From Sternotherus odoratus (taxonomy: Eukaryota > Chordata > Testudines > Kinosternidae), in contig JAVMKO010000006.1 in NCBI GenBank assembly GCA_032164245.1, positions 9,749,001-9,813,000 on the forward strand: DNA of 64,000 nt, written 5' to 3'. Made by a program: the position numbers and the translations under genes. The notes under the pieces are model-generated. The model was not told where the DNA came from and searched no databases. It saw nothing but the letters and a program-made list of their open reading frames with translations. Shown here one piece after another: positions 22,705 through 49,668 of the stretch. Each line of letters opens with the position of its first letter. Within the stretch, counting starts at the first letter, position 1.

Positions 22705-24250
22705 AAAAAACCAGACAGGTAGCCGTGTTAGTCTGCAGAAGCTACAAAGAGTCCTGTGGCACCTTAAAGACTAACAAAAGTATTGAAGCCAAAGCTTTTG
22801 TGGGTTAGTACCCACTTTGTCGGATGCGTGCAGTGGAAGTATCAGAGGCAGGTATAAATAAGAAGGCAGGAGCCAGGTTAGAGATAATGAGGTTAGTTCA
22901 ATCAGGCTGAACCACCTTGCTATCTCTCATTAGGGAGGATGAGGGGCTCTTCTAGCAGCTGATCTAGGGGTGTGAACACCGAGAGAGGAGAAACTGCTCT
23001 TGTAGTTAGCTAGCCACGCATAGTCCCTATTTAGTCCTGAGTTGATCGTGTCAAATTTGCAAATGAATTGCAGCTCTGCAGTTTCTCTTTGCAGTCTGGT
23101 CTTGAAGTTTTTTTGCTGCAGGATAGTGACCTTTAAATCTGTAATTGTATGTCCAGGGAGATTGAAGTGTTCTCCTACAAGTTTTTGTATACAGTAAACC
23201 CTCGATTTAACGGACCTCGATTTAACGGACTTCGGATGCAACGGACAAAATTTCTGAGCAAGTCTGATGCATTCCTGATCCATTTCTGGCAGGCTGGCTG
23301 CCGCCCGGGTCCAGGGAACGGGCTGGCTGCCGGCTCCTGGCTCCCGCCCGAGTCCTAGAAGCGGGCGGGCTGGCTGACGGCTCCCGGCTGCCGCCCGGGT
23401 CCCAGCAGCAGGCTGACTGCGGAGCTGCCGCCCCGACCCTGTGGCGGGCGGGCTGCTGCTCCGACAGCTCATTTTTAAAAAATTATTAAATAACGGACTT
23501 TTTGATTTAACGGACACCCCCTCGCCCGAATTAGTCCGTTAAATGGAGGTTTTACTGTATTACCATTCCTAATATATGATTTGTGTCCATTTATCCTTTT
23601 TTGTAGGGACTGTCCAGTTTAGCCGATGTACAAAGGGACATTGATGGCACATGATGGTGTATATTATGTGTTGATAGATATGCAGGTGAATGAACCTGCG
23701 ATGGTGTGGCTGATCTGGTTAGGTCCTGTGATGGTGTCGTTGGTGTAGATATGTGTGCAGAGTTGGCATCATGGATTGGTTCCTGAGTTAGAGTTATTAT
23801 TGTGTGGTGTGCTGTTGCTGGTGAGAATATGCTTGAGGTTGGCGGGTTGTCTGTGGGCGAGGACTGGCCTGCCTCCCAAGGCCTGCGAAAGTGAGGGATC
23901 ATTGTCCAGGATGGGTTGTAGATCACTGATGATGCATTGAAGAGGTTTTAACTGAGGGCTGTAGGTGATGGCCAGTGGGCTGTTGTTTTCTTTTTTGGGC
24001 TTGTCTTGCAGTAGGAGGCTTCTCTAGGTACATGTCTGGCTCTGTTGATCTATTTCCTTGTGTGGATATTGTAGTTTAGAGAAAGCTTGGTGAAGATCTC
24101 ATAGGTGTTGGTCTCTGTCTGAGGGGTTGGAGCAAATACGATTGTACCTCAGTACTTGGCTGCAGACAATGGATCGTGTGGTGTATCCGGGATGGAAGTT
24201 GGAGGCATGAAGGTAGGCATAGATGTCGGTAGGTTTTCAGTATAGGGTGG
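22705..24250 (-). mobile_element. Penelope-like retroelement, decayed, with nested MITE
   Basis: The minus strand, read from 24250 downward, gives a degenerate frame with SYSPQLKPLQCIISDLQPI-like text, then cysteine-poor remnants, then EHFNLPGHTITDLKVTILQ and a terminal INSGLNRDYAWLANYKSS. The end sequence is CAGACTAACACGGCTACC (complement of 22709-22726). This carboxyl-terminal layout fits GIY-YIG-bearing Penelope-like elements of reptiles. There are several stops and frameshifts, and the coding text is split by a 366-bp MITE at 23192-23557. The reverse-transcriptase core is absent, so the copy is 5'-truncated. Confidence 0.7.
23192..23557. mobile_element. Tigger/pogo-type MITE with TA target duplication
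   Basis: The ends read CAGTAAACCCTCGATTTAAC and, on the complement, CAGTAAAACCTCCATTTAAC, with TA on both sides (23190-23191 and 23558-23559). Subterminal copies of 'TTAACGGAC' recur several times. The core is a GC-rich GGCTGGCTGCCGG-like tandem block. A shorter copy in the opposite orientation is at 60547-60829. It was inserted into the Penelope-like element, and the 195-codon minus frame across both is a chimera of the two. Confidence 0.8.
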
Positions 24251-26560
24251 TAAGACTGTCCTACCTCATATTATATGAATCAAGTTCTGCTTGATTTGGC
24301 TATCCCCAAAGGAATCTGTGCTCTGCTCATAACCTCCTAAGAGATTGTCTGTCTTGATGTAAAAATGCAAAGAGAGACCAGGATCAAAAATTAATTTACC
24401 CTAATTTATACTCATACACTCACATGACAAAAGACAAGGTCTTGGCTTGTAGCCTACTGGTGCACTTTGCCCAGCCATGAAACTTCTGTTCAATCTTGGA
24501 GTCACATATATTCAGCCACTGGGAGTGGTGAACAGACAGGCTATATTATCCCACTGAGAGGGAAATATAATGTCTCAGTAGCCAATAATAGCAAATTTGT
24601 CAGGCTTTCATGGGGGTCCCAGCCTGTACTTGGCATAGTGAGGATGATGACTCAGATTTGAGGTGCAGACGTGGGATGTGAAGTACCTCCACCAAAAAGT
24701 TTGCTTTTTTAAAAAAAGGTAGGTGGGACCCGCAGGTGCTCTGCAGCTCCAAAAGTTGGGCCACTTTTATTTATGTCTGTGGATTCAGGTGTGTGACTTT
24801 AAGTACGCAGTTTTGAAATATTTGGGATAAGTTTTCAAACTCTCTATGTGGGTTCAATGGTACCACTCCATTAAACATTAATGAGAGTCATACAGCTAAA
24901 CCCCAAGGCACCCCTAAGAATGTGAATTAAGATTAACTTGCTTTGGCATGATGTGTCATTTTCCTTTTAACATTGTATTTTGAAGCTTGTCTTTTGAAGC
25001 TTGTTTGTATGGACAGGGGTAAGATATCCAAGTGCTACAGGAAATTGACAGATGGTTCATATTCAGCTGAGTTCGGTTTGTTTTCTTCAGCATTTTATTT
25101 CTGGAAAAGTATAAATGTGTAATGTGTTTTGGTATTCATTGCATTGATTTTATGCCTTTTAATAGACATGTGAAAGGGAGAGTATCTTACAGAGTTTAGA
25201 TCAAGGACATGGGAGTCAGGACTCCTGGGCTCTGTTCCTGGCTCTGCAAATGACCTTGGGCAAGCCAGTTAAAGTGTAGTTCTGTTCTGGAAAGTGAGTA
25301 TGTAAAAATGGCACCTTCTTACTCAGCAGATCTGTTCTGAGTGTGAATTCCAAGTCATAGCTACTGACTTGAGTGACAAAAAAAGGTTGTTACTGCTTTC
25401 TTACTCTAGTGAGAATTGCAGAGCCAACCGAACTGAGATGGAATGAGCTGGAGTCTATCTTCTTGTGGAACTAATTATTAAATTGCAATCACCAGTGGGG
25501 TTACACAGGTATAATGTAGCTTGGCATCCTTTTAATTATTGATAGGGATGACGAAAGAGAGAATCCGAATAGATTCTCTTGACCAAGCTTGATATCAGGT
25601 TGAGTTTACAGGGCTGGCATTTAGACAAAACCCCCACCTCTATTTACCTGTAAGATGAGCACATTTGAAGTAGACTATGAACTCCGTGATATACATTTCA
25701 ATTGGACCCACACTTTAAACTCTCTCTTCCCATCTGTAAAATGGGGACATTAGTGTCTCCTAGAGAACAAATTTAAACTCCATGTTATTTAATAGCAATG
25801 ACAGCTATTTAATGGGAAGAATAATTCCATTTAATGGAGATTCTTCCAGGTGATTTAAAGATGAATTGCAAAACAAAAATCCAAACTGAGTTGTGCTGAG
25901 ATTTCTGTGCCAAATATACCCAGTAGCTAATCTGTTGGCCATTCAACACAGAAATAAACGTTAACTGTTTAAATGTCGCCTTTACTCTCTGTGAGTTCTT
26001 GTTTGTATTTCCCGACTTACTTAAGATATCTGAGCTTATTACATCACAAATACCAGAAGCCTCATTGAACATACTATATATGGTGTCAGATAATGGTGAA
26101 TTTTTATTCAGTAGAGCATTTTATTTCATTTTAACTATTTTCAGAATTTTCTTTAAGTGACCTATTCTCTTTATTGGAACATCTTTTCAATCTGTGCATA
26201 GGCTGACAACTGGAGTGTTCCACTTTAAATAATTCTACTATATTATTGTGCTTACCATTTCATACACTATAACTCATCATTAGCTACCACTAGAGGAAAC
26301 TATAGGTAAAGCCCCGGGTACTCTGCAGCAAGCGGAACCTAAATTCTGCAGTACCTTCAGATTGATTTAAAAATAGACATTTCCCATTAATTAACTATGA
26401 AAATGAATAACAAAGTCCCCCCCCCTCTTTTTAAATTGAATTTAGTTTATCTCCCCACTGTCAGTTTTTACTAACTTTCAGATTTTGGTCTTGATAATAC
26501 AGAAGAACAGGAACATGACACCTTATCTTTTATACTTAATCATATATGGTGATATCCCTC
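24251..26560. other. Intergenic DNA, largely unrecognised
   Basis: AT-rich DNA with only the MIR-like scraps listed separately. No exon, RNA gene or complete repeat can be supported. Confidence 0.35.
25215..25300 (+). repeat. MIR/CORE-SINE-like fragment
   Basis: Sense-orientation text GGACTCCTGGGCTCTGTTCC, GGCTCTGCAAATGACCTTGG and GCAAGCCAGTTAA matches the core of MIR-type SINEs. It is old and diverged. A CCCATCTGTAAAATGGGGAC scrap at 25729-25748 may be the detached 3' part. Confidence 0.5.
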
Positions 26561-26754
26561 TCTCATAGAATTGGAAGGACCTTGAAAGGTCACATGGGTC
26601 CACTCCCCTGCCTTCACTATCAGGCCCCACTACTGTCCCCTAACATATTTTTTGCCCAGATCCCTTAATGACCCTCTCAAGGATTGAACTCACAACGCTG
26701 GGTTTAGCAGGGATCAATACTAAATGCTCAGACCACTGAGCTATCCCTCTCCCC
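26561..26754 (-). repeat. Cry-type tRNA-derived SINE, second copy
   Basis: The minus strand reads GGGATAGCTCAGTGGTCTGA, GCTAAACCCAGCGTTGTGAG and TTCAATCCTTGAGAGGGTCA, followed by a tail ending CCTTCCAATTCTATGAGA. The head carries an insert of about 10 bp compared with the copy at 21269. ATCCCTCT occurs on both outer sides and may be the target duplication, though it overlaps the SINE head. Confidence 0.8.
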
Positions 26755-27226
26755 TTGACTAGCTTTCCCTCCACCTTGACTATCTAATGGTAGACAAATC
26801 AGGTCCTCCCTCTATTTTTTTCTAAAGGAATTGTGGCACAGCGCCCGAAATACTAATTCATGAATAGTTAAGAGACTTTATGATTCACAGAGTTAATTCT
26901 TAATCTGCTTAAAAATTAAGATTTTGTTATTATTTTTGGCATTGTCACAAGCAATGTGCCTATAGTTGTTTGCAGAGGATTTATTTTGTATCTTATTTGC
27001 ACAGCATACCTGTGTATTTCTACTAAATAGTTTTTTAATTTTAAAATAATATACATTTGCTGTATTTTCTTTCAAGAGCATTATTAGGCTTTCTGTTTCA
27101 GGGCATATGTATTGAAAACAGATTCTATACAATGGCAACCTCGCAAGATGTAAACTCAGCAACCAGTTATTTCCAGTAAACTTAGAAATAACCACTCTGC
27201 AAACTACTCCTCTAAAGACATCTCAT

Positions 27227-27355
27227 TAGGGTGACCAGACAGCAAATGTGAAAAATTGGGAGAGGGGATGGGGGGTGGGGTAATAGGAGCCTATATAAGA
27301 AAAAGACCCCAAAATCAGGACTGTCCCTATAAAATTGGGACACCTAGTCACCTTA
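27227..27355. mobile_element. Small hAT MITE, copy A (129 bp)
   Basis: Termini TAGGGTGACC and (complement) TAAGGTGACT enclose a body with GCAAATGTGAAAAATTGGGA and GTCCCTATAAAATTGGGACA. The flanks CATCTCAT (27219-27226) and CATCCCAT (27356-27363) match at 7 of 8 positions, giving an 8-bp target duplication typical of hAT. Confidence 0.8.
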
Positions 27356-28348
27356 CATCCCATATTTCATCCACATACCAAAGGGAACTAGCTATGAATA
27401 GTGCTATTTCCCTGGAAATTCAAAGGCAGGGACAAAGGGATAACTGTTAACAAGGAATGGCCAATACCTCCAAGCCTCGTTATCAGCAGTACCAACATGT
27501 TTATCATGGGAAATTACTGTAGCCAAGAGCTGGCAAGTTGAGGTCAATGGTCTAAGTTCAGGGAGCATTCTTTGGAGGGTTGGATAGACCTAGATTTTTA
27601 TTCTCCTCTAAAATTCCTTTTAATATCTAATTTCATTGTCCTACCTTCTGAGACTGTGAATAATTATCTTCATTTATATTGTCATCCTGAAGGTATTTAT
27701 AGTCTGAATCTTATGGTTCAGCACTGCCATCTGTGTATCTGGATCAGTTACATATCTGGGAAACAGGACTACATTTCACATTTTAAAAGAATTTGTTATG
27801 AAACACTGACATACTTTTAAGCTATATTTGGCTTCTATTATCAATAATTCCTATACCCACTGAAGACCATCCATTATAAACACTCTTTTAGTTGTTGCTT
27901 GCATTTCAGAATTCATTTTAACTGTGACTGATTAATTCTTTTTAAGAAAAGAATTCCAAGGGCAACCAGGATCGTAATTGTGATCCGATATAAACTCTGA
28001 TCTCGTTAACCCCACAGTCATATGGTTTGGAGATCATTTTTCAAAAGACACCTAATATAGTCTGAGTATGGCTTGTGATTTGTTTCAAAAAGCACATTGA
28101 AGAAATTATTTTTCATTATTAATGGTCTGAATCAAGCCAAGTAATCATAAATAAGAAAGGATGTTGGATGAAGCAGGTAATAAAGAATTCAGGTTAAGAC
28201 ATTACAGAATTTTAATCACATATTAGCTGAATAATTCCTTAGTCCAGGATTTAGATTTCAAATTAATTCTCTCAGCAGTCACAAAGTCAAATATATCATC
28301 TCAAGTCTTTATAAGATCCTGATCATTAGTAGTTAGGAATGCTTTACA

Positions 28349-28471
28349 TAGGGTGACCATAAAGCAAATATGAAAAATCGAGACGGGGGTGGGGCGTAAT
28401 AGGAGCCCATACACAAAAAACAACCAAAGATCGGGACTGTCCCTATAAAATCAGGACATCTGGTCACCCTA
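28349..28471. mobile_element. Small hAT MITE, copy B (123 bp)
   Basis: Termini TAGGGTGACC / TAGGGTGACC are perfect inverted repeats of 11 bp. The flanks GCTTTACA (28341-28348) and GCTTTATA (28472-28479) match at 7 of 8. The body is about as diverged as in copies A and C. Confidence 0.82.
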
Positions 28472-28929
28472 GCTTTATACAAGTTAGGTTAAGACCAGAC
28501 ATCTTGAAACTAATATGGAGGATATACTCTGTAACCAGTCACATTAGCCAATGGCCTTGAAATGACCAAAAATGGCATATACCAACTAATATATTAAGTC
28601 AGGGGATTTTAGAACCTACTGTTGGTAGATAGCCTAGACAAAGAAAGGCATCTTGGCTCTAGTTCCCAACATGGTCAGGCATGGGCTCAGATGTATTTCG
28701 AGATGGATCAAATCCAGAGCTGAGGGCTTGATACAACCAGCATGGACATTCAGCCATTTCTCAGGCTCTGATGTTCAAATCAGCACACAGGTTTCCATCA
28801 GCCATAAAAACCTCTGATTTTTTTCATTCGCTTTGGGGATTTCAAAGGAGCCAGACCAGTTTCTTCTCTTCATCTAATTCTATATTTTTAAGCAGCATAA
28901 GGAGTAATAAATAGCCAGGCAAGGCAGTT

Positions 28930-29481
28930 TAAGTTTTATATTTGTTTCTCACTTGTGAATTTTTCAGGGTTTTTAGGGAAATATCCCTGTGTTTTCTCTG
29001 TAACTTTGAAACTCAGCAGAAGGTGTGGGTGAAACTCTGTGGTGTGGTTTTTTTTTCTTTGATTCTTTTTGTAACTGTAAAGTGTTTTTCCACTGATTTT
29101 TATAAAGGTACATTGTTTCTTTCTTTTTGCCTTTAATTAAAATCTTCCTTTTAAGAATCTGACTGATTTGTTCCATTGTGTAAGATCCACGCTTTGGATT
29201 GGCTCACCTAGGAAAATTGGTGAGGGGTTTATTCTCAAGCCTTTCCCAGGAAGGAGGCATAGGCTTGGGGGGATTTTGGAGAAAGAGGGGGGCTCCAAGT
29301 GGCCCTGCCCCTAGTTCTTGGGGTAAGCTTGGTGATGGCAGCATACTGTTTCAGACACAGGAGAAACTTGTGTCTTGGGGAAGTTTTAACCTAAGCTGGT
29401 AAAATAAGCTTAGGGGATCTTTTCATGTGGGTCCCCACATCTGTACCCTAGAGTTCAGGGTGGGAAGGTAACCTTGACAAC
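28930..29481 (+). mobile_element. Probable LTR fragment
   Basis: The segment carries the text of a retroelement LTR 3' half: a T-rich stretch with AATTAAAATC near 29135, then GGGTCCCCACATCTGTACCC and an end at AACCTTGACA. The left boundary could not be placed and no second LTR or coding region is present. I recognise the type from reptile repeats but cannot name the family. Confidence 0.4.
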
Positions 29482-31060
29482 ATTGTATTATAAAAAGCCT
29501 CACTTTAATTAATATTAAAGCCCCAAAGCATCACATTAATGTAGTGTTAAGATTGCCCAGTGGTGCCGCATGCCTTTCCAGAATGCAGTGAGTGGCTATA
29601 TTTAAACCTCTGAAAAGCAGGAAGTACAAAGTTAAGGTACATGCTAGATGCATCCCTAACTCTGCTACCTGGACCTGGCTATAGCCTCTGGGAAGGGGTC
29701 AGATAGGAGCCATCAGAGGTAGACATGAGGAAGTTCTAAGATAGTTTGCCATTATTTGTGTTCAAGCATTTACTTGCATGCACTCCAGCTGAATTCATTC
29801 TGTTAGGTGTAGGTCAGGTCCAGCACAGCTCTCCCCATCTACTATCTCTGGCTCCTTAGCAATGATTCCCCCAATCGCAGAAGAAATGGCTGCATGTTTG
29901 TCCTGCCACTGCCTCCCCAACTCCTCCTCTCTGATTTCTCTGCCTGTAGAGCACAGCCCACTCCTCCCTCCCTAGTCCTCCTCCCCACAGAGACAGGTGT
30001 CAGCATGGGACCCACAGGTTGAGGAGCTAAGAGGAGGATGCTGGAAGAGCACAGGAATATTGGACTCAATGAGGTCCTTTTTGAAGGGCTGGACAAAAGG
30101 GGGCATGATAGGGGCTTATTGGGGTGACAGAGTTGAAGTCCTCTCATATCCCTACTTCACATATCGCACCTTCCTTTCCTTCCCACAATTCAATGAACTG
30201 TTCCATCACACTCCACATTTTCCCTCGCTGCTCCGACCTCCCATATTCCCCTGATACATATTGCTTCAACTCCTCCAATATTCCTTCCATTACACCCATC
30301 AGTACTCTGACCACCCCCATATCCTCCGCTGCTACCTTCCTTCTGCGTCAAGTACTTTCTTCCCCCCTCACCCCACATACATGCAAATACACTACTCCAA
30401 CCCCTCTCCCCCGCAGCTCCACACCTCTGGTAAATTTGAAGGGGCAATGAGGAGGAGGTGGTGATGCTGGGAGGAGTGCATGTTCCAGCTGGATGTAGGG
30501 CAGGGCAGGGCAGGAGCATGGAGATGCACAGCTCCTATCTCAGATCTGGCCCTACTGTGTGGAGAAGGGGCTCAACACATTCATCTGCAGCACAACAGGC
30601 ATAGAGAGGTATGAACTGGTCTATTTATCTCAGCTGAATAAGCCAACCCCCCATCCCCCAGGGGGGAGGAGATGAATATGGCCTGAAAGAATAACTCTAG
30701 GAGGTGTGAAGTGCACCATTCATCTCAGTAGTCATTCTCATCTGCCACTCCCTCAGGCAATTACTATCCTGCCTCATGCATAGAGGGGCTCAGACACCCT
30801 ACAAAGAAGGGGCCCTCCAGATCCTTGGTCACACACAGGGTTGGCAAGGACCCCCAAGAGGGCAGAATCCCTCAGATCCCAGCATACACATAGGGGGCTG
30901 GGTGAAGGGCTCAGACTGGCCCCTCCCATGCGCCCCCTGCTACCCATTCCAGAAGTTGGGAAACACCAAACAGTGCAAGGCTTGTGATGAAATTGTAAGA
31001 GCTGGCAACAACATTTGTATTTTCATTCTATAAGATTGAAATGGGAATTGTATTTGCATA
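29482..31060. other. Intergenic DNA, nothing recognised
   Basis: A pyrimidine-rich stretch at 30120-30430 gives composition-driven frames on both strands. No exon or repeat family can be supported. Confidence 0.35.
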
Positions 31061-31567
31061 TACAGTGGATTCCAGTTAATTCCAGTCTGGACACCGGGAC
31101 CAGAACAATTTGGCCCAATTAAGTGGCTGCCCCAATTATGCGAAGTAAGTAAAAAGGTTCACATATGCTGTGCATGTATAAAAAATGTATAAAAGAAAAG
31201 ACAAACTACCGTTTACTGAGCAACAAAAACACTGTAATACTGTAAATTAATTCTGGAAACAAATGATATAAAAATGTATAAAACAAAAGACAAACTACCA
31301 TTTACTGAGCAACAAAAGTACTGTAATACAGTATTGTAAATTAATTCTGGAAACAAATGGTACAAATCAGAGAAAAGTATTTACGCTAAAAAAAAATTCA
31401 ATTTAATGTATGCATTAAATACCTAACAGTTAATGATGTTGGAGGAATTTATCGAGAGTCCCTTGCCGTATTCTCTTGATTGACTGCAAGTGAACAAAAT
31501 CAGCGCAGGTATCTACCGGTAGTGCAAATATAGGGCTGCCTTCATTGCCTTCCTGTATGAAGTAGCA

Positions 31568-32266
31568 TCATAATTCAGCAATAATTTTCCTGGCATCCTG
31601 GTTAGTCACTCGTCGAGGCTCTGGTGTGTTATCCTCCTCCTCCTCCTCCTCCTTCTCATCACTTTCCTGGTCTTCTGATGTCTTTTGGTGTTTTACTGCA
31701 ATTTGTTCAACAATTTTGTCCTCACAATCTTCATTTTCATTGTAACATTGAAGATTATTGTTGATGCATGCAAACTCTTCAGAGTTCGTGACATGTTGCA
31801 CTTCCAAAATGACGTCATTTTCACTATCATTTTCACTGTCTGTCATATCTGTCATATCCAAGTCTGAATGCTTCAAGCCATAGTGAGCAAAGCAGTTCTG
31901 AATGGTCTTGATGTTGATTTCTTGCCAACTGTCGGTGGCAAACTGTATTGCTTGTAAACGGTTAATCTTTGCACTGACTTCCTTGGCTGTTGAAGATGAT
32001 GTCAATAGATTTTCTTCAATTGCTTCAAGGATGTAGTTTACCAACTTTCCACGATACAACATCTTCAAATTTTTTATGATTCCCATGTTCATTGGCTGCA
32101 CCAAGGATGTAGTGTGGGGAGGCAGAAATTCCAGATGGATGTTTTTCAAACAATCTAAATGAGGGTGTGCAGCACAGTTATCAAGAAGCAGCATAATTTT
32201 TCTTGACTTCCGTTGTAGTTCCACATCCCAACTCATTAGCCATTTCTTTAAAATTTCAGAAGTCAT
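31568..32266 (-). pseudogene. Tigger transposase, C-terminal DDE part (dead)
   Basis: A 232-codon open frame from a fossil transposase. It begins with MTSEILKKWL and includes the second catalytic Asp (LLLDNCAAH) and a Ser/Gln-rich LVQPMN block in which the third Asp is replaced by Asn (AAC for GAC). It ends with a Glu run encoded by a (TCC)n tract. It is out of frame with the upstream part, so it cannot give a working enzyme. Confidence 0.85.
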
Positions 32267-32372
32267 CCATGCATTTCTGTTAGCATGATACAGAACTGGT
32301 AAGCTGTCTATTTTAAGCCCCTTAAAGCATCAAGGCTTAGCGCTTTTCCCAATAACCAACAGCTTCCATTTA

Positions 32373-32741
32373 TCAGTTCCTGACATGTTTGAACAGCGTA
32401 ACACAGTTATGCGATCCATTGGTTTCGTTGAACCCGAGTGTTGCGTGTTTGTAGGTCAGGGAACCATCTGGCGCGGCACGATAATAGAGGCCTATTTCAT
32501 CGGCATTGTAAATGTCATCTGAACAAAATTTCTGAAGCAAGTCAGGCAGTTTTGTGGGTTTCCATTGTTCAGCACTTACAGCATCAGCACTGTCCTTCTC
32601 GCCATGTGCTTTCATGAATTTAATGTCATGCCTAGATTTCCATCGAGACAACCAACCATCTGTCATTTTGAAATCATTGTGACCCAGCTTTTTAGCTAAC
32701 TCCTCTGCCTTATTTTTCAGCATTAGACCACTGACACGCAC
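32373..32741 (-). pseudogene. Tigger transposase, DNA-binding and first-Asp part (dead)
   Basis: A 122-codon frame covers the second HTH (CENP-B/Tc5-like: MTDGWLSRWKSRHDIKF) and the start of the DDE domain with YNADEIGLYYR. Further upstream, toward 32935, the psq HTH is readable but interrupted by stops. Confidence 0.85.
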
Positions 32742-33014
32742 ACCTCGCCCAGTTACAATAGAGAATCATTGATTGAGGGTCTCTTCAATGTCTGTATCCT
32801 TGCCTTCACACTTCACACTGCTGTCTTTTGCGTAATGCCCATTCCTCTTGCAGTTTACTTTGCTGCTGTATCATGCGTGCGATTGTAGATTTTGGCACTC
32901 CAGTTATCTCCGCCAGCCGGCGATGACTGGTGTTAGGCGGCTGGCTTTTGATTTAGTCGAATAAGGCTTCCCAATGAACTGATGGTCCAATTAACTGGAT
33001 TCTACTGTATACAA

Positions 33015-33180
33015 TGCTTTGTATTTATAGCACCTTTCACCTGAGATTTCAAAACATGTTGCTTACGTTAATTAAGCACCACAACTCCCCTGAGTGCTTA
33101 GGAAAGTGGGGAAAGTGAAACATTCCCAAGATCACAGAGCGAGGGCCAGGAATAACAGCAGTCAGGGGTCCTGACTTCCA
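33015..33180 (-). repeat. MIR-like fragment
   Basis: The text TATAGCACCTTTCACCTGAG...GTGGGGAAAGTGAAACATTC...CCAAGATCACAGAGCGAGG resembles the antisense MIR core. It is strongly diverged, so the call is tentative. 33190-33590 is pyrimidine-rich and otherwise empty. Confidence 0.35.
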
Positions 33181-33589
33181 GTCCTATTCTCTCTGACCCC
33201 ACTAGCACATTGGCTCCCCCTCCCTTTTTATTACTATCAAATCAAAGCTCTTCAACCTGGATCATCCCTCTCTGTCCTCTCTCTACCCCACCTCGGGGGT
33301 GGGGACAAAGGAGACTAACAAGACCCTGTGCTCCAGTCTCCAAACACAATCTCCCACCCCATGAATCACCATCACCCCCCTTTCTCCTACTTGGGTCTCA
33401 GTCCTCAAAACAACCATCCCTCAAGTGCCTCTCCATCCCTCACTTCCAGCACCCCTCCTTGTCATCCTTTCCTCTCTCTCTTTCACCCCCAGCACCCTTC
33501 CTCAAGGCCCTCTCTTGCTCTTTCTGTCCTCCTTTTGCCCACCCCTACACATTGCCCCTCTTAAGGTGACTAGCGCGTGCCTGAAAACA

Positions 33590-49106
<15,517 letters not shown>

Positions 49107-49604
49107 GCATCTGAGTACAACATAGCTGCATAAGGATTCCTTTCCCCTATTTCAAGCAGACCTGTACAAGTTGCTTCTTATGCAGGAAGTGAATCAGGTG
49201 TAACACTGTTTAAAAATTCATGATATAGGTGTGGCTTGGGAGCATCTTGTAACTGGAAATATATTGAAGTTGGATACAATTCTACATTTAGATTTAAACA
49301 CCCCCTCTCCCCCCAACACTGGTTTTGACAAATGTGATGTACTTGTTTTTTGTTTTTTTTTTCCTTTTCTTTCTATGGAAATATTGTCATTGGCACAAGT
49401 TGTTAACTACTAAGTTGTTTGCTCTATACATATATGTACAGTAGATACAAAATTATGAGGCTTAGTTTTAGATGTTTTTTCTTTGTTTAAAATATCTTAG
49501 AAGAATGAAGGAGATTCCTTGTTACCTGAAACTATCTGTGGAAGTTTCTCTGCCAAACTCTGCATTAAATGTTGCACATGTTAACATAACCTGTTGGTTC
49601 ATAC

Positions 49605-49610
49605 ATTAAA
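49605..49610 (+). terminator. ACTR10: Candidate ACTR10 poly(A) signal ATTAAA
   Basis: ATTAAA at 49605-49610 (and another at 49564-49569) are the best poly(A) signals downstream of the stop; no AATAAA is found in the interval. TTTTTGTTTTGTTTTGTTG at about 49627 is a fitting T/GT-rich downstream element. The hAT element begins at 49669. Confidence 0.5.
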
Positions 49611-49668
49611 ATGTCTCTGGAAACTGTTTTTGTTTTGTTTTGTTGTCTGTCCATGGAAGCTGTTATAG

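Larger units (their letters stand above)
31063..33007 (-). mobile_element. Tigger (pogo-type) DNA transposon, near full length, inactivated
   Basis: The 1945-bp element is flanked by TA (31061-31062 and 33008-33009). The termini CAGTGGATTCCAGTTAATT and (complement) CAGTAGAATCCAGTTAATT are Tigger-like inverted repeats. The minus strand encodes, in order, a psq-type helix-turn-helix (HRRLAEITGVPKSTIARMI, about 32935-32870), a CENP-B-like DNA-binding region (32741 downward) with NADEIGLYY, and the rest of the DDE domain (32266-31568) with LLLDNCAAH and LVQPMNMGII. The first two catalytic aspartates are at 32499-32501 and 32180-32182. The third, normally in a QPMDQG-type motif, is Asn (32087-32089). 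Stops and a frame change separate the frames. An acidic Glu-rich C-terminal tail is present. Confidence 0.9.
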
